Positions 55,461-64,000 of a stretch of DNA of 64,000 nucleotides are shown piece by piece. The number at the start of each line of letters is the position of its first letter. Position 1 is the first letter of the stretch. Source of the stretch: Tubulanus polymorphus (Eukaryota > Nemertea > Palaeonemertea > Tubulaniformes > Tubulanidae). Under the pieces are notes generated by a model. The model was not told where the DNA came from. It made no database searches and worked only from the letters and a program-made list of their open reading frames with translations. The position numbers and the translations under genes are program-made. The stretch spans positions 2,694,916-2,758,915 of the forward strand of contig NC_134032.1 in assembly GCF_964204645.1 (NCBI RefSeq), in the 5' to 3' direction.

Positions 55461-56704
55461 ATCACAGGTTACTGTGAATAAATGGGATTCGACCATTCAA
55501 AAGTTCAAAATGTACTTTCTTGTTTTGTAAAACAAGTTTATTCATGTGGTTATATAAAGCATTTTGTTTGAAACATTCTTTAATAATGTTTGTTGAGTTT
55601 AAAGCCAATTGTCGTTGTGTAATTCGATACTGGTCACTGAAATCAAAGTTTTAGTTTCTGTTCACATGTTTCGACTTATAAATATCCAACTTGTATGTTC
55701 TATCTTTTAATACAGGCCATGTGATAATTTGCGTATCACTCCATGAGTTTAAAAAGAGAGCACATTCGATATTGTTAAATAATTAACTACATTTTTTTCT
55801 GTCACACGTTGATTTTTACCCATCACTTATAAAATTCAAATGTACGTGATGTATTCTGAAAGCTATGTAAGCTTGTTCTTAAAAATACACTATGAATTTT
55901 CAATTTGTACTGACCATAATAGTTTATTTTTCGTAAATAAAATTTATATTTTAATTAAATAATTTCAAAATCTTTTCTATGCCCTCTGCAACAGAAACTT
56001 ACTAAGGACTATTACATATTCAGATGTACGTTGATGATTGATTTCAATCCTCCCTTCAAATAATTATATGAACATTATTTCGGAAGATGCAGGTGGCGCA
56101 CAATCATAATACATTCAACTCATCAAGCTGACGAGTCATTACCGTAACCAATGTTACAGACGGGTAACCAATCTACTCGACTCCGCAGACAACTAAACGA
56201 CCCGAGTAACCCCCAATTTGACTATAACTATAAATTATGTTATGTTAAACCGCATTGGTGTGACTTGACACGTTAAATGCGTATCCCGTATTGATATATT
56301 TCTATTATCCACTTTTCAAACTATGAATAGCACGCCTGCTCAGAAAACCCGTTATCGCTGCTTCGCAGCTATATTCTAATTTTGTAATTTTTGATATATT
56401 AAAATTTTTTGCTGCACTGTAACTTGTGTAGTTTTCAAGGTATCCTCATAAAATTTGGAATGTAGCTCAAGTACAAACTATTCTACTGCACGAAACCCTT
56501 TTAAAGGCATAAAATACATTGGAAACTTTTGGTTGGAACTTATAAAGGTTTGAAAAAAATTTTAATATTTTGTTGATTATTTACAAAATTCTAAAGTCTT
56601 ATGAAATTAAGTGATCCTACATAAAAAACGAAGAGTTTCATGCAGTTTATATACATGTCTACTTGAAATTAGTCAAATAAGAATCAGTTTGATCGACTGA
56701 GGAC
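55461..56704. other. No gene seen
   Basis: AT-rich, many T runs, no paired repeats. The next element starts at 56705. Confidence 0.35.
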
Positions 56705-57450
56705 GGCAAAAACCGTAAAGTTTCCCAAGTCTCCATTTCTACCTAACGCATGCGCATTAGTCAGTGCTGGAATTGCTCTAAGTCGAGAAATCGGCACATT
56801 GCGCATGCGGCACTACATGTGAACTGCATGTCAACTCTAATGACTAATAGTCGCTGTAGTTTCCATTAGGTTCGAATCCCGTAAAAGTATTGATCTTATT
56901 TACGCTGTTCATCTTATAAGGGGCGCTATCAGGTTCGAAACTCGAAAATTACTGATTGTATTTCAAGCGTTACGACATGAACTTTGATGATTAAAGTGTC
57001 GCTGGGTTATTGTTTGCCGAGTAAAAAAGTTACAACATCCCGAACATGAAATAATGAACTTTGATAGCCCCAGGATTTACTTTTAAATGCTTAAGCCTAG
57101 GTTCAAATCCAGAATGTGTAGCAGAAAAATACATTCATCCTTTTTAATATACCGATATATACCTTAGATTCTCAGCTTATGGCAAGACCACTTGACCACC
57201 TGTCATACCTAAAAATACAAATGATCCTCTGACCAAACAAACTGTGTCTTCCCGCTGCACAAAATTTCACGCAGGTTCATTCCGTTATAGTTCTATGTTT
57301 CAGAGTTCTGACATGACCCAGTTTAGGAAAAAATACACATGTAGCGATGCATGCGCACGCGACCAATTTCTGGACTTAGAGGATCTCCCCAACACATCCT
57401 GATGAGCATGCGTTATAAACAGAGACTTTGGAAACTTTACGGTTTTTGCC
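56705..57450. mobile_element. Nonautonomous TIR transposon, 746 bp
   Basis: GGCAAAAACCGTAAAGTTTC opens both ends in opposite orientation. Homology between arms extends about 110 bp (ACGCATGC, CTCTAAGTC, GCGCATGC, CTACATGTG blocks). The flanks TGAGGAC and TCAGGAC are a likely 7-bp duplication with one change. There is no coding frame inside. Confidence 0.75.
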
Positions 57451-57648
57451 TCAGGACGATGTGACGAAAATTATGGTTATTTCAAAATATGGCGGCCATC
57501 TTTGATTGCTTAGTTGCATAATTTATGCAAAACCCACAAAAACCGCTAAATCTACTTACTTAGAACCTATATACCCAATAAAAACGACATGGACAAGGGA
57601 TTAAGATTTTTTTGTTGAATAGGTAGGTGCCACCTTTTAACTAATTTT

Positions 57649-58569
57649 GTGAACAGCGAAGCTCGTCTACAATTCCAAGTCTTTGGTCCCTTGGGAAAAT
57701 TGGTCTCCGAATCATGGGTGTCAACTTTCTATACCGCAGCAACGTCAGCAAAGCATATTGGACATCTAGATGGCATTGTGGTTGTTAGAAATGTTGCTGA
57801 ATTTGCTGCTGAACTGTGTCAGACTCTAACGACCAAAGCTAATGTTTTTGGTAATTACATGTCGCGGCGTTATCATAAAGAAAAGAAAGTCAAAGAAGAT
57901 ACCACACTCCTTAGTCTACAAAAACCACCACTCCACAAGGGGCAATTCGCTACATTGATGAGTGACGGCCTCACTTCATCTGTTAGAAAATGTAGCAAAC
58001 TCGAGAGGTTGGACGGACGACCAATGCCAAATTTTATGTTTCAGTATTTGGAGGGTTCAGCTAGACGGTTCTATGACGATTTAGTAATAGATTAATCAAC
58101 TAAATTTACTAGCATCATACATTCCTTCAAAGAACTCTTCGAGTCAGACAGTCTGCAACTCCGAGAAGAGTCTTCTCCGGGTTTCGGCAGAAGAAAGGGG
58201 AGTCAGTCAATGATGGAGCAGGTAGACCGACTGGCTCAAAAATCAGTCAGGGACAAATTGGTTGTTTTCCTCAACGGCTTGGACAGGGCGATCAGGTTAG
58301 ACGTAATGATGATGAGGCCTGACATGTACGGGAAGGTAGTCGAGCACGCAAGGACTGCGGAGCAGTTGACCGACCGGGATCAGGTGAACCAAGCTTCCAC
58401 AAATGACATGACTTTTCTCAAGACAATGGAGGAGATCAAGGGAATGTTCTCACAGTTCTTACAGCCGATGTACCAGGTACCATCGCAACTGTACAGCGAC
58501 AATCAGTGTGACCTAATTTTGAAATTTCTAACTGATATATATATTGTCAGACACACACAAGCAAATTGA
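57649..58569 (+). pseudogene. Retroelement gag remnant
   Basis: Two frames, 57649-58095 and 58210-58569, join over a short broken stretch. The first has RNVAEFAAELCQTLTTKANV and then a capsid-like region (LERLDGRPMPNF, LEGSARRFYDDL). The second continues with RLAQKSVRDKLVVFLNGLDR and MMMRPDMYGKVVEHARTAEQ, as in Ty3/Gypsy gag capsids. No ATG opens the first frame, and no zinc knuckle or protease follows before the frame ends. It is not linked to the Gypsy pol at 14907. Confidence 0.55.
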
Positions 58570-58609
58570 TCAATTATCTTGAACAATATATGTGTTCCTG
58601 TACCCACCA

Positions 58610-58745
58610 GCATTAGAAGAATTGCGTCAATATTTACAAGATGGCCATCCTGTAACTTTTTTATGTGATAAAAGGTTATTTTGACTAGAATGTGCAAGAC
58701 CTGTAGCTTTCTAATGGTTGACGATTTTTATATTAAGGACTATGA
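58610..58745 (+). repeat. Fragment of the AAGATGGC dispersed repeat
   Basis: Matches 7190-7275: AAGATGGCnnTCCTGT, GACCTTTTT or AACTTTTTT and CCTGTAGCTTnCTAATGGTT. Confidence 0.55.
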
Positions 58746-58853
58746 CCATGCCCTGTCCATAAGATCTAGCTTAAAGTGATAGCAATTAGCAAACATTTCA
58801 GGAGGTGCCATAGTATAAAGAGCATAATGTAAATAAAATATGACCTAATCAGA

Positions 58854-59078
58854 GTGATTGACTTAAAAATGTATATGGTGTGGACAATGGAGGTTGAAGA
58901 AGATTCCACACCCATTCATCACTGGGAAATGCTGACCAAAATCATCCATTCAGAGTGGTCTGAAAAAATCACCCACATGGCAAGAAATGTATTGCTGCAA
59001 AGCGTTTGTTGTAAAGGACCCGTTGAACTTCCTTCCCCTGAGGACATTCATAAACACCTAAATTTAATGGGAAACTGA
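58854..59078 (+). pseudogene. Coding-like fragment, unrecognised
   Basis: 74 codons with helix-like amphipathic sequence (WEMLTKIIHSEWSEKITHMA, LPSPEDIHKHL). The reading frame breaks soon after, but coding-like residues continue in another frame to about 59155. It resembles in style the segments before recombinase-like domains in animal repeats, but I cannot name the family. Confidence 0.3.
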
Positions 59079-59155
59079 CGTTCATGAAAACTGTTAAACT
59101 GCTAGAAGTACTGCTTCCAACAAGGAATAAACGCGATACGGAGAAACACATAACC

Positions 59156-59934
59156 AGGGTTCATTGTCTCAAGCTCAGGTGAAATTCAAGCCATTTCAAG
59201 CTAGATTTATACCATTTTCAAGCTATTTTTTAAGGCACGTTGGAAGCAATTTTCGATAGTCGCAGCCAATTTGCCTATTTTTAACAGGTTCGTATAAAAA
59301 TGTTAAAAAAGAGGTAAAATTTTGATTCCAGTGGAACCTTCGAGTTGATACGATTCTGTTAGAGATGGAACCCGTTTAACACAATGATTTTCAGCATTTC
59401 CTAGCTTAAATATTCATATCAATCAAGATTTCAGAGTCACAGAGTCACCGTAGATTTCGAGTTTACCCTCCACAAACAAACCCTGCTTATACTTACATAA
59501 AAGATTAAATGAAAATTGATATTTTATTTCCAGATTGTAATTATGACTGAAAATTAACTGGGGTTTTAGCATCACTTCCCGGGCATGGCAAAAAACCCAC
59601 ATAGATTCCTATCCAACTTTCGCAGTCTAATGCAGAACAATCAAAGATAGTTTACATTCCCTGATTAATTCTTTAAAATAGGTTTCAATTAGGGTTATTT
59701 TTTATGTAAAAAAGTGAAAAGATCATACATGAACTATATGAAGACAACATTGTGTAAAAAGGTATAAAAAATGAACCAAAGATGTTAAGGATTATCATAT
59801 TTAAATCATCATGTGTGGAGATTCCATGACTCATGACGGAACATTTTTGTATTACCATGCACGAATTCTCCGATTGACATGATTATTTTCATGCGTTATT
59901 ACATTGAAATTAACAATTTTAAATTAACGCATGA
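59156..59934. other. No gene seen
   Basis: AT-rich with no repeats I can support until the E-box array. Confidence 0.3.
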
Positions 59935-60135
59935 AAATTAGCACACATACACGTGTGAATCTCTTCACATTAACACGGTTTTCAAATTTACACGTGTGAA
60001 TTACAAATTCATACGTGTGAATTTTTCAAATTTACACGTGTTATCTTTTTTACATTTACACGTGCCATTTTTCAAATTTACGCGTGTGATTTCTCACATT
60101 TACGCCTTTGATTTTTCACATTTACACGTGTGATT
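59935..60135. repeat. Degenerate tandem array with CACGTG cores
   Basis: Unit of about 22-25 bp: TTTACACGTGTGAATTTTTCA with variants (TTTACGCGTGTGATTTCTCA). About eight units. Many hold CACGTG, a bHLH E-box palindrome. Confidence 0.8.
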
Positions 60136-60339
60136 TTTCTACAACATTATGTATTATCTTTCATATTGTACACATTGTTGCAATTTATCTCTGAAATAAA
60201 TAAATTGTCCTATGCACTAAACTGCGGGTTCTTTTTAGTATCATTTTTAGCCGAGAAAATTTGTTTTTATTTTTCTTATATCTCAGTAGTCTTGGGGATG
60301 CTAAACCATCGTCAATCGAATCGCAAGAACAGTTGTGCC

Positions 60340-60455
60340 CTCCATTTGAGTCACACAAACTGATGTGTCCTCCAGTCGAGTCACACGAACTGATGTGTCC
60401 TCCAGTCGAGTCACACGAACTGATGTGTCCTCCAGTCGAGTCACACGAACTAATG
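60340..60455 (+). repeat. 30-bp minisatellite, about four units
   Basis: CTGATGTGTCCTCCAGTCGA plus GTCACACGAA repeats almost perfectly. One frame would read a CPPVESHELM decapeptide repeat, and a plus-strand frame at 60261-60458 covers it. Confidence 0.9.
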
Positions 60456-60519
60456 TGATCATATCTATATCTCTAGTTTATTGACATAATGTGGCTTTCC
60501 TTCAGAATATTGTCCATAT

Positions 60520-61365
60520 TAATGGAACAAATGTATCGGATTTGATGGAGAAACATATGGAGCCATTACAATAGTTAAGAGAAAATCAAAACGGAATTGG
60601 ACATTAAAATGCTTAACCTGCTGCAAGAATAAAGAAAATTGTCGACATGTTGCACAATCTATTAATAATGAGTCCGATGTCGTACCAGATATTCGGGATG
60701 TTATTCGAGTCCTTCTCAGAGAGAATGTTGAACTAGTCAAGGTGAACATGGGACAGTGTTTGTCTGTTTCTAAAATATATTTCGGTGATCACAAATAGCA
60801 TCCACTAGAAGGTGATCCTAATTTTAAGCCGTTAGACGTAAATTGTAAGTGTAGCTATCCTCTCGATACAGTTCTGCATACGCAACCACCAACTGTGGTT
60901 CCACTCATCTTGAGGGATAGAATTAAATTTTGTAAATTATTTTCATCAAAATGTCCAAACTGCAATGATATTCTGAATTTTGACGGATGCTCGGTCGGTT
61001 TGCTTAATATGGGCGAGTATCTTGTGTGCCATTCTGTTTTCAAAGACTATATGCAATATTTTGTGTCAGATGGAACCACACTGCATTCATATCACAATAA
61101 CTTCCGCTGGCGCCTACACGATTATGGGTGTAGCTCTGAAGAAATAATGAAGAATTTTTCATATGCACCTTTCAGATTTGCGTGGCATGCTTATTTAGCA
61201 TTGTTGCACATTTACATTGAGGATGGATTTATGTGCTTTGGATGTGGCACCATTCAAGACATTGTAGTGTTTGACGGGATATCGTTATGTTTTCGTAGGG
61301 AAATGTTAAATCATAATTCTATCGTTGCCTGCACTAACCACAGTTGCCTGATACCGGCGTTAGAC
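60520..61365 (+). pseudogene. Cysteine-cluster protein of transposon type (KDZ/HMGXB3-like), broken
   Basis: The first frame, about 60570-60797, has a SWIM-like zinc motif: WTLKCLTCCKNKENCRHV. After a stop at 60797 the frame 60799-61366 continues with CKCSYPL, CPNCNDILNFDGCSVG, a central region and MCFGCGTIQDIVVFDGISL. CxxC pairs before a VFDGxSL element recall cysteine clusters that accompany KDZ-type transposases and HMGXB3-like proteins. No DDE-type core follows within the window. It is either a transposon relic or a domesticated fragment. Confidence 0.4.
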
Positions 61366-61640
61366 TAGTAGCTCAATACCAGCATTAGGACAGTAGCCTG
61401 ATTCCAGCATTAGGGCAGTAGTCTGATACATGCGTTAGAGCAACAGTTGCCTGATACCGGCGTTAGACTAGTAGCTGGATACCCGCGTTTAGAGCAGTAG
61501 CTGGATACCCGCATAAGACTACTTAGTAGCTCAATTATACCCACGTAGGCTTGTAGCTGGATACCCGCGTTAAGAGCATTAGCTTAATATCCACGTAGGC
61601 TAGTAGCCCGATACCAGCATTATTGTAGCCTAATACTCTA
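61335..61640. repeat. Degenerate ~30-bp minisatellite, about ten units
   Basis: Unit like TAGTAGCTGGATACCCGCGT followed by TAGAGCAG, with variants CTGATACCGGCGTTAGAC and CCGATACCAGCATTA. Confidence 0.85.
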
Positions 61641-61649
61641 ATTAGAGCA

Positions 61650-62780
61650 TATTGATATTGCATCGATATAGGCCTAGCTCATGTCTTAAGTTGAATCAAA
61701 TAAACTCCATTCATAGCTCAGCCATTTATACAATATACATCATTCGGATATAACATTATTCAATCTAAAATGTAAGATAGTTTGGATCATCGACTGGGCT
61801 AGGCTATTGAAATTTATTGATAAAAAATTTTAGGCAAATTTTCAATTTTTTCTTCTATTGTTTCCTTACAGATTTTTCAAGAATTGACAATGCATGTGTT
61901 TGTGTGTATGAAATCGACAAATCATTACTGGACGCGCACTGCAATCGCAGCTATACTCAAATCTGAAATGTAATTTTAGATCTGGCTGCATATGTCGATT
62001 CCTCACATTCTGTGATACTGAATGTTACGATGAAATATCAGACATCATTTAATATTCTTTATTGAAAGTGGATGTTTTTGTGGATATTCAAGGGATACGC
62101 ATGAACTCACTTATCCAATTTTTAACAAGATGGATATTGAAAGGAGAGCGTCATATTTAATGCAATGTCGTGAAAGCATGAGTCGATCGAAAGGTACAAT
62201 GGCATGTATCGTAACAAATAGTACTTAATGTACCCTCATTCTACTATTGGTATGACAATCATAATTCATATTCACAGTTTCTCACTTAATCATCATTTTA
62301 TAAACTATAAAGCAATCATGAGCAATTAATACTTAATATCCTGGGCCAGTTTTAAAGACTGGGTATCAACTTTTACCTGGGGGCTAACTAAATTCATTTT
62401 CAATTGAGTTTATCCCTGGCTTCAAGTAAATACCAGTCTATAAAACTGAGCCGTTAAATGTATATGTATGAGACATATGCATTTTTGCTGTTTTAGAAGG
62501 TACTGGCAGAAACAGGGCTGCACAAACATTCAAATGAAAATTGACCGAGCTGAAGAAGCATTTACACGTGTGTAATGCCGAGTGATTGCATAATAGACAT
62601 AGTTTGTATAGCCACTATATATATCATATATCACTGGGGATCGTACCCAAGAGTTGGATCCAGCATTGTTTGTGATAATTCTAGTAATTCGAATTTGGGA
62701 CAACAACTGTTTTATTTACCTCCCCAAGAAGAGGATGGAAAACCTAAATACATTACGACTTAAACTGAATTTTATACCAT
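61650..62780. other. No supported gene
   Basis: Only short frames (for example 62575-62763) without recognisable features. A CCTGGGCCAGTTTTAAAGACTGG stretch and later TACCAGTCTATAAAACTGAG near 62340-62450 are loosely complementary and may be ends of a small MITE. Confidence 0.3.
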
Positions 62781-62840
62781 GGAATCTAAAACGAAGAGAA
62801 TAGTTTTTAGAGTCCATGACGATTCCAGGGATGCCGGCTT

Positions 62841-63627
62841 ATGGACCTCAAACGAACCTCAAAGTTCAAGGACACTCAGGAGTCGATGGTTAGTCAATTC
62901 GTAGTCCAAGGTGTATTCCCCGCTAACATGAAAATAGCCACAGTCATCCCTCTTCATAAAACGGGTAGCAAACAAGTTTTCAATAACTATCGTCCAATTT
63001 CACTTCTACCAGTACTATCCAAAATATTAATAAAACTTGTGCACATGCGTCTCTTTTCCTTTTTAGATAAGTAAGCCTATTGTATTCTGAATTCCTCACA
63101 ATATGGTTTCAGACCCAATCACCCCACCACGCATGCAATAATAGACTTTATTGGCAATATATTTAACAATTTAGAAAACAAATATTATTCATTGGGCGTT
63201 TGCCTGGATTTATCGAAGATCGAAGGCCTTTGATTCCTTAGATATTAATAAGCTTTAATTAAAATTAGATCATTACGGAATCAGAGGACATGTTTATAAT
63301 TGGTTAGAGAAAATCGAAAAATGTTTTTTTTTACACAAACTTTTTTAGAACACTAAGCACGACCTCAAAACTATTAGTGTCTGGTTCAACGCCAATGAAC
63401 TCACACTAAACTTAGAATAAACTAAATGTGTACTCTATAAACCAAGACGGTCTGTAGTGTGTAATGACGAATTAACTATTGAAGTTGAAAACCTAAACCT
63501 AGGCCTCTCTTCTAACTGTAAATTTTTAGGACTTCAAATTGATGAGGATTTAAATTGGGAATTACACACTAAACAACTAATAAATTTATTAAACAAAAAT
63601 CTATATCTTTTAAGAACTGTTAAATAA
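62841..63627 (+). pseudogene. Non-LTR retrotransposon reverse transcriptase, decayed
   Basis: The frame 62841-63074 has the RT start: ATVIPLHKTGSKQVFNNYRP followed by ISLLPVLSKILIKL. Pieces then follow in other frames: FRPNHPTTHA-like, VCLDLSK and FDSLDI (palm motif A, split by a small insertion), HYGIRGHVYNWLE. After a deletion that removed the YADD region come WFNANELTLN and KFLGLQIDEDLNWELHT. The order fits Jockey/CR1-group LINEs. The endonuclease is absent. Confidence 0.8.
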
Positions 63628-64000
63628 ATTGCCCATGGGCAAAGTGTGGTTTACCTTGAAAGCTAGAGGTTGTTTGGGGTAAGGGCATTGCTTGAAAAAT
63701 CTTTTTAATTCGTGACTTCAAAGTTCTATTGTATTTCATCTTTCTCAAAGAAATATTTTGTAGTCAAATAAGACCAAAAATATACATTTGTTTGGTCCAC
63801 GTCCAAAATTTCGTAGGGTACAGGTAGGCGCGGCAGGGAAACTATTTTATATTTTCAAAGAAATATTTTTCACAATATGAAAAAATATTCAAATAAAATT
63901 CATATGATGTCACATATCAGAGAGTGGCTGAATATTGAGTCTTGGGAACGAAACTCTTCCAATGTATGGCCGTGGAATCTAAAACACCGGAGCGTAGTAT
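63628..64000. other. No gene seen
   Basis: Runs to the window edge. CGTGGAATCTAAAAC at 63971 echoes CATGGAATCTAAAAC at 62778, so the LINE remnant may sit in a larger repeat. Confidence 0.3.

Noticed and set aside
60340-60455. CRISPR array
   Set aside because: Adjacent 30-bp units have no spacers; it is a minisatellite in eukaryotic DNA.

Overview
This window looks like a stretch of an AT-rich metazoan genome, most likely a marine invertebrate. The support is spliced coding sequence with canonical GT/AG introns, rhodopsin-type GPCRs, a TA microsatellite, many MITEs and tandem repeats, and a wide mix of animal DNA transposons and retroelements. The sequence alone does not fix the phylum. The window is dominated by mobile DNA. 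Most transposon genes are broken by stops and frameshifts.

Layout. 1-13 kb: the 3' end of one GPCR gene, a second frameshifted GPCR on the minus strand, a field of dispersed and tandem repeats with CTCF-like cores, a palindromic MITE (9440-9811), and a compact three-exon gene for a small secreted peptide (10952-11215) whose promoter and 5'UTR also occur in inverted copy at 8691-8928. 13-27 kb: a nested transposon stack. A Polinton-like element fragment carries a Ty3/Gypsy retroelement (pol, zinc-finger ORF3, 3' LTR ending at 23350). The Gypsy integrase gene is split by a piggyBac element (17750-20230). Just downstream, the same Polinton-like fragment is split by a TTAA-targeting Kolobok/Mutator-like element (23448-26235). 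27-35 kb: a long TA microsatellite, a decayed kinase fragment, more repeats, and a second, larger Polinton-like copy. That copy has a protein-primed type B polymerase gene, a zinc-finger gene, a small repeated gene, a candidate jelly-roll gene and one unknown gene, all on the minus strand. It ends next to a 194-bp near-perfect palindrome.

35-43 kb: an orphan exon, a rearranged copy of the sequence found upstream of the Gypsy element, and a complete 4.9-kb MULE (38420-43309) with an 8-bp target duplication. Its terminal repeats are minisatellites, and it encodes PHD-like, OTU and DDE transposase segments. 44-51 kb: a LINE tail, then the best host-gene candidate, a plus-strand gene with at least eight phase-1 exons (46581-50662). 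One 48-nt exon is present in three tandem copies, and the introns contain MITEs.

51-64 kb: tandem repeats carrying nuclear-receptor half-sites or E-boxes, a P/THAP9-like transposase remnant, a TIR element, a gag remnant, a cysteine-rich transposon-associated ORF, two minisatellites and a non-LTR reverse transcriptase remnant.

Functionally, the apparent host genes are the two GPCRs (one broken), the secreted peptide gene and the acidic multi-exon gene. The rest is a record of successive insertions whose order can be read from the target-site duplications.
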